A DNA stretch of 64,000 nt from Flavobacterium frigidarium DSM 17623 (GCF_000425505.1 NZ_AUDO01000007.1:186001-250000), one strand, 5' to 3'. Counted from the first letter of the stretch, positions 39,177 to 47,895 are shown. Notes: generated from the sequence alone by a model not told the origin. Program-made: numbers and translations.

Positions 39177-39243
39177 ACTAAGCTCCCATGGTATTTTTTG
39201 AATACAAATATAAAAGGCTTGTCATCACGACAAGCCTTTTTCT
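39170..39243 (+). promoter_or_regulatory. trp attenuator (terminator/antiterminator switch)
   Basis: The terminator is a perfect 12-bp stem (39212-39223 with 39229-39240, 5-nt loop) ending in T residues. The alternative structure pairs GTCGTGA at 39170-39176, which includes the leader stop codon, with TCACGAC at 39225-39231, and AAGC at 39180-39183 with GCTT at 39217-39220. This breaks both arms of the terminator. The geometry fits ribosome-mediated attenuation: low Trp stalls at the TGG triplet and permits readthrough. Confidence 0.82.
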
Positions 39244-39297
39244 GTTTTTATACTTTTTGAATTAAAATAAATTACAAATCATAAAAATTTATTACCA

Positions 39298-40701
39298 TTG
39301 AAATCATTTAAATTAAATACAAAATACAAACAAATACTAGCAGACACCATTACGCCTGTGAGTATTTATTTAAAAATTCGTGATAAATTCCCTAATAGTC
39401 TTTTATTAGAGAGCAGTGATTATCATGGAGGTGACAATAGTTTCTCATACATTTGTTGTAATCCTATCGCTTCTATTAAAATAGAAAATGAAACCATTTT
39501 AAAGTCGTATCCTGATGGGACTTCTGAAAAAATGTTCATTAATGAGCATACATCTGTGCCTGAAATCATTCAAGAATTCTCTCATGAATTTACTTCTGAG
39601 AAAAATGATTTTAAATTCATCAATAATGGTTTATTTGGATACCTATCCTATGATGCTGTTCGTTATTTCGAAAAAGTAACAATCGCAAAAAAAGAAAATA
39701 GTAATACGATTCCTGATGTATATTATGCTGTTTACCAAAACATCATTGCTATCAATCACTTTAAAAATGAAGCATACTTATTTTGCCACAGCTTAGATGA
39801 AGAGACTAATAACCTTGCTGAAATTGAGCAATTATTACAATCGCGCAATATAGCTTCCTATAAATTTACAAAAGACGGTGAAGGTTTTTCAAATCTAACT
39901 GATGAGGAGTTTAAACACAATGTGGCTTTAGCCAAAAAACATTGTTTCCGTGGAGACGTTTTTCAATTGGTTTTATCACGTCGTTTCACGCAAGGATTTA
40001 AAGGTGACGAATTCAATGTGTATAGAGCATTGCGAAGCATCAATCCTTCTCCTTACCTCTTTTTCTTCGATTATGGAGATTTCAAAATTTTTGGGTCTTC
40101 GCCCGAGGCACAAATTATCGTAAAAGATCGTAAAGCCGAAATCCATCCTATTGCTGGAACTTTTAAACGTACAGGTGACGATGAGAAAGATGCTGTATTA
40201 GCAAAACAATTATCGGAAGATAAAAAAGAAAATAGCGAGCATGTCATGTTGGTAGATTTGGCTCGAAACGATTTAAGTCGCAACGGACATCATGTAAATG
40301 TAGAGCGTTATAGAGAAGTACAATTTTTTTCTCATGTTATTCACCTAGTTTCAAAAGTAACTGGACAGTTACACGAGAAAGCAACGACAATGCAAGTTGT
40401 AGCTGATACTTTTCCCGCAGGAACGTTAAGCGGAGCTCCTAAACATAGAGCAATGCAATTGATAGAAGATTACGAGAAAACAAATCGTAATTTTTATGGA
40501 GGCGCTATCGGTTTTATGGACTTCGAAGGCAATTTCAATCATGCCATTATGATTCGTACGTTCCTTAGTAAAAATCACCAACTGCATTCTCAGGCTGGTG
40601 CAGGGATTGTAGCAAGCTCTGACGAGGAAAGCGAAATGCAAGAAGTGTACAACAAGTTAAGAGCATTGAATACCGCACTGGATTTAGCTGAAACCATTTA
40701 A
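39298..40701 (+). CDS. trpE: Anthranilate synthase component I
   Basis: Converts chorismate to anthranilate with ammonia delivered by TrpG. The 467-aa protein has the N-terminal Trp-feedback region containing LLESSDYHG and the chorismate-binding C-terminal domain with LSRRFTQGF, SPSPYLFFFDYGD, GSSPEAQI, HPIAGTFKR, GTLSGAPKHRAM and SQAGAGIVASSDEESE. No ATG precedes the conserved start; translation begins at TTG (39298). Expression is controlled by the upstream attenuator. Confidence 0.95.
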   Translation: MKSFKLNTKYKQILADTITPVSIYLKIRDKFPNSLLLESSDYHGGDNSFSYICCNPIASIKIENETILKSYPDGTSEKMFINEHTSVPEIIQEFSHEFTSEKNDFKFINNGLFGYLSYDAVRYFEKVTIAKKENSNTIPDVYYAVYQNIIAINHFKNEAYLFCHSLDEETNNLAEIEQLLQSRNIASYKFTKDGEGFSNLTDEEFKHNVALAKKHCFRGDVFQLVLSRRFTQGFKGDEFNVYRALRSINPSPYLFFFDYGDFKIFGSSPEAQIIVKDRKAEIHPIAGTFKRTGDDEKDAVLAKQLSEDKKENSEHVMLVDLARNDLSRNGHHVNVERYREVQFFSHVIHLVSKVTGQLHEKATTMQVVADTFPAGTLSGAPKHRAMQLIEDYEKTNRNFYGGAIGFMDFEGNFNHAIMIRTFLSKNHQLHSQAGAGIVASSDEESEMQEVYNKLRALNTALDLAETI

Positions 40702-40795
40702 AAATAATTAAAAGATTTAATAATTTAAGTATTTAAAGATTACTCAGAACGAGCTTTTTTCAATCTTTAAATCTTTCAATTTTCAATAAAAAAAA

Positions 40796-41359
40796 ATGAA
40801 AATACTAGTTATAGATAATTACGATAGTTTCACTTACAATCTAGTGCACTACTTAGAGGATTTAGATTGCGAAGTGACGGTATATAGAAACGACGAATTT
40901 GCTATTGATGATATCGCTCACTTTGACAAGATTTTACTTTCTCCAGGTCCAGGAATTCCTGAAGAAGCAGGATTGTTAAAAGCTGTTATAGAAAAGTATG
41001 GCCCTACAAAAAGTATTTTCGGGGTGTGTTTAGGTCAACAAGCCATTGGAGAAGTATATGGCGGAACACTTTCAAACCTAGATAAAGTGTATCACGGGAT
41101 TGCTACTAATGTAAAAACGGTGGTTGATGACGAACTTTTATTCGAAGGCTTAGGCAAAGAGTTTGAAGTGGGACGTTACCATTCATGGGTAGTAAACACT
41201 GATTTGCCAGATGTGCTAGAAGCCACATCATTTGATGATAATGGTCAAATAATGTCTTTACGTCATAAAACATATGATGTACGTGGCGTACAATTTCACC
41301 CTGAAAGTGTGTTGACACCCAACGGAAAAAGAATGTTAGAAAATTGGGTAAAAGCATAA
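40796..41359 (+). CDS. trpG: Anthranilate synthase component II (glutamine amidotransferase)
   Basis: A 187-aa class I amidotransferase subunit. The oxyanion loop LSPGPGIPEEAG, the nucleophile GVCLGQQAIGE (Cys near residue 79) and the catalytic HPESVLTPNG near the C-terminus are complete. It is separate from trpE and not fused to trpD. The 94-bp gap after trpE contains an AT-rich inverted array of ATTTAAAG-like heptamers. Confidence 0.95.
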   Translation: MKILVIDNYDSFTYNLVHYLEDLDCEVTVYRNDEFAIDDIAHFDKILLSPGPGIPEEAGLLKAVIEKYGPTKSIFGVCLGQQAIGEVYGGTLSNLDKVYHGIATNVKTVVDDELLFEGLGKEFEVGRYHSWVVNTDLPDVLEATSFDDNGQIMSLRHKTYDVRGVQFHPESVLTPNGKRMLENWVKA

Positions 41360-41409
41360 TGTTCAATTTTAGAACTTGAAACTTTAAACCTGAAACTTTA
41401 AACAACAAA

Positions 41410-42405
41410 ATGAAAAACATATTAAACAGACTAATCAATCACGAAACGCTTTCAAAAGAAGAAGCAAAAAATGTATTGGTTAATATATCAAACGGAAGTT
41501 ACAATCCTAGTCAAATTTCAGCTTTCGTAACAGTTTACATGATGCGTAGTGTGAGTATTGAAGAACTTGCAGGTTTTCGCGAGGCCTTATTAGATCTGTG
41601 CATTCGAGTGGATTTATCGCAGTACAATGCTATTGATTTATGCGGTACAGGTGGAGACGGAAAAGACACTTTTAACATCTCAACTTTGGCATCGTTTATT
41701 ACCGCAGGCGCAGGTGTAAAAGTGGCAAAGCATGGGAACTACGGACTATCATCAATCTCTGGTTCAAGTAATGTGATGGAAAGTCTAGGAATCAAATTCA
41801 GTAATGATGCTGACTTCCTTGAAAAATCTATCGATCAAGCAGGAATTTGTATTTTACACGCTCCTTTGTTTCATCCTGCCATGAAAAACGTGGGGCCTAT
41901 TCGAAAAGAACTCGCCGTAAAAACATTCTTCAATATGTTAGGACCGATGGTAAATCCTTCGTTTCCAAAACATCAATTGGTTGGGGTTTTCAATTTAGAG
42001 TTGGCTCGAATGTACGCCTACTTATATCAAAACACTGATGTGAATTTCACGATTCTGCACTCGCTTGATGGCTATGATGAAATTTCATTAACAAGTCCTA
42101 CCAAAATTATTACTAGTAAAATGGAAGGAATGCTATCTCACGAGACTTTCAATTTAGATAAATTGAAGCAAAGCGAAATCGAAGGTGGAAAAACGATCGC
42201 CGAATCGGCACAAATGTTTATCGATATACTTTCAGGTAAAGGAACCGAAGCACAAAATAACGTTGTTAGCGCTAATGCTGCCATGGCAATCGCAACAGTA
42301 ACAGCTTGTACGCCATTAGAAGGTTTCGCTAAAGCCAAAGAAAGCTTACTATCAGGAAAAGGATTGAAAGCATTGACAAAATTGCAGGAGTTAAGTAAAA
42401 GTTAG
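41410..42405 (+). CDS. trpD: Anthranilate phosphoribosyltransferase
   Basis: Transfers phosphoribose from PRPP to anthranilate. The 331-aa protein carries the PRPP loop LCGTGGDGKDTFNIST (residues ~78-93), KHGNYGLSSISGSSNVME and the substrate-binding stretch containing FHPAMKNVGPIRKELAVKT as HPAMKNVGPIR. It is not fused to TrpG. The gene lies 50 bp after trpG in the operon. Confidence 0.95.
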   Translation: MKNILNRLINHETLSKEEAKNVLVNISNGSYNPSQISAFVTVYMMRSVSIEELAGFREALLDLCIRVDLSQYNAIDLCGTGGDGKDTFNISTLASFITAGAGVKVAKHGNYGLSSISGSSNVMESLGIKFSNDADFLEKSIDQAGICILHAPLFHPAMKNVGPIRKELAVKTFFNMLGPMVNPSFPKHQLVGVFNLELARMYAYLYQNTDVNFTILHSLDGYDEISLTSPTKIITSKMEGMLSHETFNLDKLKQSEIEGGKTIAESAQMFIDILSGKGTEAQNNVVSANAAMAIATVTACTPLEGFAKAKESLLSGKGLKALTKLQELSKS

Positions 42406-42493
42406 TTTCAAGTTTTTTTTGTTTCAAGTTTCAAGTTACACAAACTGGGAACCTGAAACTTTAAACTTTAAACTTTAAACAAATAATATAATC

Positions 42494-43279
42494 ATGAACA
42501 TACTCGATAAAATAATAGTTGATAAAAAACGAGAAGTCATTCTCAAAAAGAGCATTATTCCAATTTCACAATTAGAAGCTTCAGTTTTTTTCTCGAAAGA
42601 AACGATTTCTTTAAGTCAAAATTTAAAGGAAAGCAATACCGGAATTATCGCAGAACACAAACGCCGTTCTCCTTCTAAGTCGGTTATTAATCACAACTTT
42701 ACGGTTGAAGAAGTGGTCAAAGGTTATGAAAGTGCGGGTGCATGTGGAATTTCAGTTTTAACCGATGGAAAATATTTTGGTGGATCATTAGACGATTTAC
42801 TATTGGCAAGAGCCTCGGTGAATATCCCGTTATTGCGAAAAGAATTTATCGTAGACGAATACCAAATAGTAGAAGCAAAAGCACATGGTGCAGATTTAAT
42901 TTTGCTAATCGCAGCGGTACTAACGCGTGACGAAATCAGATACTTATCTGAATTTGCTAAAAGTTTAGGATTAGAAGTACTACTGGAAGTACACAATCAA
43001 GAAGAGTTGGAAAAATCGATTATGCCAACATTAGACATGATTGGTGTCAACAATAGAAACTTGAAAACCTTCGAAGTGAGTTTGGATTTTAGTAAGCAAT
43101 TAGCAGACATGATTCCGAATGATTTTGTAAAAGTTTCTGAAAGCGGTATCAGTTCGATCGAAGCCATAACCGAATTAAAACCCTACGGATACAAAGGGTT
43201 TTTAATAGGGGAAAACTTTATGAAAACCGATAATGCTGGTCAAGCAGCAACGGAATTTATAAAGCAACTAGCCCTCTAG
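42494..43279 (+). CDS. trpC: Indole-3-glycerol phosphate synthase
   Basis: A 261-aa TIM-barrel enzyme that closes the indole ring. The catalytic Glu/Lys region IIAEHKRRSPSK (residues ~51-62), LRKEFIVDEYQI and the final phosphate site VSESGISSIEAI / GFLIGENFM are present. It is monofunctional, with trpF as a separate gene. The 88-bp gap before it contains repeated CTTTAAA / TTTCAAG heptamers in inverted orientation. Confidence 0.95.
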   Translation: MNILDKIIVDKKREVILKKSIIPISQLEASVFFSKETISLSQNLKESNTGIIAEHKRRSPSKSVINHNFTVEEVVKGYESAGACGISVLTDGKYFGGSLDDLLLARASVNIPLLRKEFIVDEYQIVEAKAHGADLILLIAAVLTRDEIRYLSEFAKSLGLEVLLEVHNQEELEKSIMPTLDMIGVNNRNLKTFEVSLDFSKQLADMIPNDFVKVSESGISSIEAITELKPYGYKGFLIGENFMKTDNAGQAATEFIKQLAL

Positions 43280-43412
43280 CATTCGAAAGTGAAACTCCCC
43301 TTTTGCGGGAAAAAATTTAAGAAGGGAGAATCAAGAAGAAAGAGGCAAGAAAATAGAGTAGAAAGAGCATTTTGTTTTTCTGTCGAAAAATAGAATGCTA
43401 AATTAAAATGCA

Positions 43413-44105
43413 ATGAACGACACAATCAAACATAACACAACGTCAGCTCTCCGCCGCGGCGGAAGGGCCGGGGTGGGGATAAAGATCTGTGGTATGAAAT
43501 ACCCCGACAACATAGTCGAGCTAGGTGCACTCCTACCCGATTATATGGGATTTATATTTTGGGAGAAATCGTCTCGCTATTTTGATGGACAAATTCCTGA
43601 ATTACCAAAATCCATAAAAAAAACAGGAGTCTTCGTCAATGAAACGGTAGAGAAAATTGTTCAAAAAGCACTTCAATACGATTTACAAGCAGTACAGTTG
43701 CACGGTAAAGAATCGGTTGCATTTTGTACTGAATTACGTAAATCATTGTTAAAGAATATCGAAATCATAAAAGTGTTTTCAATTTTGGATACCTTTGATT
43801 TTGCGGTGCTTGAACCTTTCGAATCGGTTTGTGATTACTTTTTATTTGACACCAAAGGAAAATTGCCTGGTGGCAACGGAACCACATTTGACTGGAAAGT
43901 TTTGCAACAATACCCATCTTCAAAACCCTTCTTTTTAAGTGGTGGCATAGGACTTGAAGAATTAGAAGCTGTTAACGAAATTTTAAAAACTAATTTACCT
44001 GTTCACGCCATTGACGTCAACAGCAAATTTGAAATAGAACCTGGATTAAAAAACATAACATTATGTAACAATGCGATTCATCACGTCGCCACAATTAAAC
44101 AATAA
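43413..44105 (+). CDS. trpF: Phosphoribosylanthranilate isomerase with altered N-terminus
   Basis: A TIM-barrel isomerase (230 aa as annotated). The core starts at IKICGMKYPDNI with the catalytic Cys, continues through GFIFWEKSSRY and VGVFVN-like KTGVFVN, and ends with LSGGIGLEE and DVNSKFEIEPGLK. The first ~20 residues (MNDTIKHNTTSALRRGGRAG) do not belong to the family. They are encoded partly by a GC-rich palindromic insert at 43445-43478. Translation may start at the ATG 43413 or at GTG 43473, which would give a normal-length protein. Confidence 0.9.
   Translation: MNDTIKHNTTSALRRGGRAGVGIKICGMKYPDNIVELGALLPDYMGFIFWEKSSRYFDGQIPELPKSIKKTGVFVNETVEKIVQKALQYDLQAVQLHGKESVAFCTELRKSLLKNIEIIKVFSILDTFDFAVLEPFESVCDYFLFDTKGKLPGGNGTTFDWKVLQQYPSSKPFFLSGGIGLEELEAVNEILKTNLPVHAIDVNSKFEIEPGLKNITLCNNAIHHVATIKQ
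43445..43478. repeat. GC-rich palindromic insert at the 5' end of trpF
   Basis: A G+C-rich block centred on the perfect 12-bp palindrome CCGCCGCGGCGG (43451-43462) and followed by GGGCCGGGGTGGGG stands out sharply from the AT-rich operon. It resembles a REP-type element and encodes most of the non-family N-terminus of TrpF. Confidence 0.65.
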
Positions 44106-44109
44106 AAAG

Positions 44110-45291
44110 ATGTCATACAACGTAAACGAAAAAGGCTATTATGGCGAATTTGGAGGTGCCTACATTCCTGAAATGTTATATCCAAATGTAGAGGAATTGC
44201 GTCAAAATTATTTAAAAATTACAGCCGAACCAGAATTTCAAGCTGAATTTGATGCGTTACTTAAAGATTATGTAGGTCGCCCTACTCCATTGTATTTTGC
44301 AGAGCGTTTGTCTGCGATGTACAATACTAAAGTGTATTTAAAAAGAGAAGATCTGTGTCATACGGGTGCGCACAAGGTTAACAACACTATTGGCCAAATC
44401 TTATTAGCCAAGAGACTGGGTAAAAAGCGCATCATCGCTGAAACTGGAGCGGGACAACACGGTGTGGCGACGGCTACCGTATGTGCCTTGATGGGGATGG
44501 AATGTATCGTATACATGGGAGAAATTGACATCAAGCGTCAAGCGCCAAATGTGGCTCGTATGAAAATGCTAGGCGCTGAGGTACGTCCTGCTCTTTCGGG
44601 TTCAAAAACTTTGAAAGATGCTACAAACGAGGCCATTCGTGACTGGATTAACAACCCGGTAGATACCTATTATATTATTGGTTCTGTAGTGGGACCACAT
44701 CCATATCCTGATATGGTGGCACGTTTTCAATCGGTTATTTCAAAGGAAATAAAGTCACAATTACTTGAAAAAGAAGGACGTGAAAATCCTGATTACGTGA
44801 TTGCTTGTGTAGGTGGTGGTTCTAATGCAGCTGGTGCTTACTATCACTTCTTAGATGAAGAAGACGTAAATATAATTGCTGTAGAAGCGGCAGGATTAGG
44901 AGTACATTCTGGCGAAAGCGCCGCAACTTCAGCTCTGGGGAAAGTAGGTGTTATTCACGGAAGTAAAACGCTATTGATGCAAACTAATGACGGACAAATT
45001 ACTGAACCATACTCAATCTCAGCTGGACTAGACTATCCAGGTGTGGGTCCTATACACGCACATTTATTTGCTTCAAAACGTGCACAATTTATTTCGATTA
45101 CAGATGTTCAAGCAATGGATTGGGGATTAAAATTGTCAAAATTAGAAGGTTTGATTCCAGCAATAGAGAGTGCACATGCTTTTGCCGTTTTAGACGAAAT
45201 GAAATTCAAAGAAGACGATATTGTGGTAATCAATTTATCTGGACGTGGCGATAAAGATTTGAGTACTTACATTGATTATTTCAAATTGTAG
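44110..45291 (+). CDS. trpB: Tryptophan synthase beta chain
   Basis: A 393-aa PLP enzyme that joins indole and serine. The PLP lysine lies in THKVNNTIGQ as HKVNNTIGQ (~residue 85), followed by AETGAGQHGVATA and the phosphate-cradle CVGGGSNAAGAYY. The longest frame begins 13 codons upstream inside trpF, but the ATG at 44110 gives the usual start MSYNVNEKGYYGEFGG and lies 4 bp after the trpF stop. TrpA is not adjacent: a small gene and a repeat intervene. Confidence 0.96.
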   Translation: MSYNVNEKGYYGEFGGAYIPEMLYPNVEELRQNYLKITAEPEFQAEFDALLKDYVGRPTPLYFAERLSAMYNTKVYLKREDLCHTGAHKVNNTIGQILLAKRLGKKRIIAETGAGQHGVATATVCALMGMECIVYMGEIDIKRQAPNVARMKMLGAEVRPALSGSKTLKDATNEAIRDWINNPVDTYYIIGSVVGPHPYPDMVARFQSVISKEIKSQLLEKEGRENPDYVIACVGGGSNAAGAYYHFLDEEDVNIIAVEAAGLGVHSGESAATSALGKVGVIHGSKTLLMQTNDGQITEPYSISAGLDYPGVGPIHAHLFASKRAQFISITDVQAMDWGLKLSKLEGLIPAIESAHAFAVLDEMKFKEDDIVVINLSGRGDKDLSTYIDYFKL

Positions 45292-45316
45292 GCAACTTTT
45301 CACTAATTTTACATTT

Positions 45317-45450
45317 GGGCGTTCCCTTTTTTCCTCTGATAAAAATCAGAAAAAAAAGGTCGGGCTATTCGCTAAATTCCCAATAAGAATACTAACGGTC
45401 TAAGGACCTTGTATTCTAAATTGGGCGATATCGCTGCTATCCCTAACGCG
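45317..45450. repeat. Dispersed flavobacterial intergenic repeat, second family, copy 2
   Basis: Left end GGGCGTTCCC, then a hairpin (CCTTTTTTCCTCTGAT / ATCAGAAAAAAAAGG), GTCGGGCTATTCGCTA, a variable core containing AATTCCCAATAAGAATAC / GTATTCTAAATTGGG-type arms and right end GCTATCCCTAACGCG. It occupies the trpB to small-gene gap and is homologous in ends to 36866-36971. Confidence 0.7.
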
Positions 45451-45501
45451 ATAAAAAATATGAAAATATATTTTTCATAGAATAATTTCAAAAAAGAAAA
45501 G

Positions 45502-45822
45502 ATGGAAAAATTATTTGCTTACGGATCGTTAAAAGAAAAAGAAGTTCAGGAAACTGTTTTTGGAAGATTTTTAGAAGGAACTTCTGAAACATTGAGAGGA
45601 TATGAAGTAAAAGAAATCAAGATCGAAGAGGAATTTGGTATGGAAACCTATCCTATTATCGCTCCTACTGAAAACACAAATGATATTATCGAAGGGATGG
45701 TTTATGATCTTTCAGTTCATGAGTTAGAACTCGCAGATACTTACGAAGGAAAACAGTATAAGAGAATTGAAGTTCGTTTACAATCAAATGAAGTAGCATG
45801 GGCATTTAGTGCCAAAACGTAA
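45502..45822 (+). CDS. Gamma-glutamylcyclotransferase-like (AIG2-type) protein inside the trp operon
   Basis: A 106-aa protein with the AIG2/GGCT fold signature LFAYGSLKEKEVQ at residues 4-16 and a catalytic-type Glu in ADTYEGKQYKR near residue 81. Enzymes of this fold cyclise gamma-glutamyl amides. It lies between trpB and trpA on the same strand and is likely cotranscribed, although it has no known role in Trp synthesis. It may act on gamma-glutamyl amines or be a passenger gene. Confidence 0.78.
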   Translation: MEKLFAYGSLKEKEVQETVFGRFLEGTSETLRGYEVKEIKIEEEFGMETYPIIAPTENTNDIIEGMVYDLSVHELELADTYEGKQYKRIEVRLQSNEVAWAFSAKT

Positions 45823-45866
45823 AAAATTATAGTACACAGATCAGGCATCTGTTAATTAGTATAGCA

Positions 45867-46628
45867 ATGAATAGAATAAAACAAAAACTGCAAGAAGATA
45901 AAAAGATATTCTCTGTTTATTTCTCTGCCGGATACCCTAGTTTGAATGATACGGTTCAAATTATGCAAGACCTGGAAAAAAATGGTGTAGACATGATCGA
46001 AATTGGTTTGCCGTTTAGCGATCCTCTTGCTGATGGTCCTACAATTCAAGCAAGTTCTACCCAAGCGCTGCATAACGGAATGACTACACAAGTGTTATTC
46101 GATCAATTAAAAGAGGTTAGAAAAACAGTTTCTATCCCCTTAGTGATAATGGGTTATTTTAATCCCATGCTACAATACGGAATCGAAAATTTCTGTAAAA
46201 AATGCCAAGAGGTAGGTGTTGATGGATTAATTATTCCGGATCTTCCTGTTGATGTTTACGCTGATGAATACAAAGCTATTTTCGAAAAATATGGTTTGAT
46301 AAATGTATTCTTGATAACACCACAAACATCTGATGAGCGCATTCACTTTATTGATAGTGTTTCTGATGGGTTTATCTATATGGTGAGTTCGGCAAGTGTG
46401 ACTGGATCTCAATCTGGTTTTGGAAGCACGCAAGAAGATTATTTCAAGCGTATTGCCAGCATGAATTTGAAAAACCCACAAGTAATTGGTTTCGGAATCA
46501 ATAATGCGGAAACTTTTAATCAAGCAACGAAATTTGCAAAAGGTGCAATTATTGGTAGCGCATTTATTCAGCATCTTACTGAAAATGGTACTGGAAAGAT
46601 TGCTGATTTTGCTAAAGCAATTAGATAG
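45867..46628 (+). CDS. trpA: Tryptophan synthase alpha chain
   Basis: A 253-aa TIM barrel that cleaves indole-3-glycerol phosphate. The catalytic Glu and Asp occur in MIEIGLPFSDPLADGPTIQ as IEIGLPFSDPLADGP (~46-60), followed by MGYFNPMLQYG, GLIIPDLPV and GFGINNAET. It is complete and is the last gene of the operon, followed at 25 bp by a strong terminator. Confidence 0.95.
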   Translation: MNRIKQKLQEDKKIFSVYFSAGYPSLNDTVQIMQDLEKNGVDMIEIGLPFSDPLADGPTIQASSTQALHNGMTTQVLFDQLKEVRKTVSIPLVIMGYFNPMLQYGIENFCKKCQEVGVDGLIIPDLPVDVYADEYKAIFEKYGLINVFLITPQTSDERIHFIDSVSDGFIYMVSSASVTGSQSGFGSTQEDYFKRIASMNLKNPQVIGFGINNAETFNQATKFAKGAIIGSAFIQHLTENGTGKIADFAKAIR

Positions 46629-46652
46629 CGATTTAGTTATTTTATAAAGTAC

Positions 46653-46686
46653 AACGGCACTTAATTAATTTAAGTGCCGTTTTTTT
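46653..46686 (+). terminator. trp operon terminator
   Basis: AACGGCACTTAA and TTAAGTGCCGTT form a 12-bp stem followed by a T-run, 24 bp after trpA. Confidence 0.9.
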
Positions 46687-46927
46687 ATATCTCATTGTCA
46701 AAGAATTCCCCTTTATTAGCAATTAGGGGTATAAATTGAAACAAAAAATACTATATATTTGAATACAGAAATTAACTACAAATTAAATTTTAATAGATGC
46801 ACACACACTGTATTGTAATTTGCAATGATGATGAATCTATGTGACCGCAAGTAAATGTAATGCTATTAGAGAATTTCAACCAAATTTAAATACAGATAAA
46901 CCATACAATTAACCAATAACCAAAACA

Positions 46928-47392
46928 ATGAATATTACGACTTTAAAAAGCAGGCAAAACCTACCCAAGGAAACAAGAGCTGGTAAAATGTATGATCAAT
47001 TTGAAAAATTATTATCAGAATTGCGGAAGAAACAGTTGTCAGACAAAGAGATTATTACAATTAATGAAAATATTAACGCTATCAATGCCTCTACTCTAGA
47101 AGGAAGTGATTTTGCTAAATTTATCAAGACAAGTCAGATTCAAATACTTAAATGTATTCAAAAAGAGTCTAAAATTGTACCACAGCAATACTATATAACA
47201 TTAGGTACGATTATAGGAATGACTGGTATTGGTCTGCCGGTAGGAGTGGCATTTGGCTATGCATTAGGAAATATGGGACTATTGGGACTTGGACTACCCA
47301 TTGGTTTAGCTCTAGGCGCAGCTGTCGGGAGGTCTTTAGATAAAAAAACATTAGAAAATAATAAACAACTTGGCTTAGCAATTAAGTATTAA
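46928..47392 (+). CDS. Hypothetical protein with Gly-rich membrane segment (154 aa)
   Basis: I do not recognise a family. The N-terminal ~90 residues are charged and predicted helical (DQFEKLLSELRKKQLSDKEI). The C-terminal part has two hydrophobic, glycine-rich stretches (GTIIGMTGIGLPVGVAFGYALG and GLGLPIGLALGAAVG, ~100-140) of the glycine-zipper type, suggesting membrane insertion or oligomerisation. It stands alone between two gaps of about 240 bp. No function is proposed. Confidence 0.65.
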   Translation: MNITTLKSRQNLPKETRAGKMYDQFEKLLSELRKKQLSDKEIITINENINAINASTLEGSDFAKFIKTSQIQILKCIQKESKIVPQQYYITLGTIIGMTGIGLPVGVAFGYALGNMGLLGLGLPIGLALGAAVGRSLDKKTLENNKQLGLAIKY

Positions 47393-47628
47393 TTGAAACA
47401 CTACTGACTTTAATTCAATAGATTTGGCTTGGAAAATTGAAAGTCTGCTAGTTTATAGGACAATAAAAAGTAAGGTGATCCACAGATCAATTCATTTTTA
47501 CAGATTAGCACCTTTTAATCAAGTTATAATACACCTTAATTTTCTTAGAGACTAAAGCGAGCTAGATTTAACATGCATTGTTTTAAGTTCAACTTCACTA
47601 GAATAAACCAAACACCAAAACACAACAA

Positions 47629-47880
47629 ATGACCAATACTGATATTCCTAATTTAAGTGATGCCGAACTAAAAGAAGAAGCTAAAAAATTAAAATCATTT
47701 TCCATTCAAAATAGCATATTCATAGGATTTTTAATGGGAATTATATTTTATAGTTTCGCAAAAAACACTTGGGGATTATTTACTTTAATTCCGTTATATT
47801 TTATTTATAAACTGATTAATAGCCCAAAAAGCAAAAGGCTAAAAGAGATCGAACTAACCATGAAAGAACGCAGTTTATAG
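47629..47880 (+). CDS. Small two-helix membrane protein (83 aa)
   Basis: An unrecognised protein with a charged amphipathic N-terminus (LSDAELKEEAKKLKSF), two adjacent hydrophobic helices (~28-45 and ~50-63) and a basic C-terminus. It is followed after 15 bp by a secreted protein gene, so the two are probably one operon. Confidence 0.7.
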   Translation: MTNTDIPNLSDAELKEEAKKLKSFSIQNSIFIGFLMGIIFYSFAKNTWGLFTLIPLYFIYKLINSPKSKRLKEIELTMKERSL

Positions 47881-47895
47881 GCACTATATCTAATT

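Noticed and set aside
44071-44109. Longer N-terminus for trpB starting inside trpF
   Set aside because: The ATG at 44110 gives the conserved TrpB start and follows the trpF stop.
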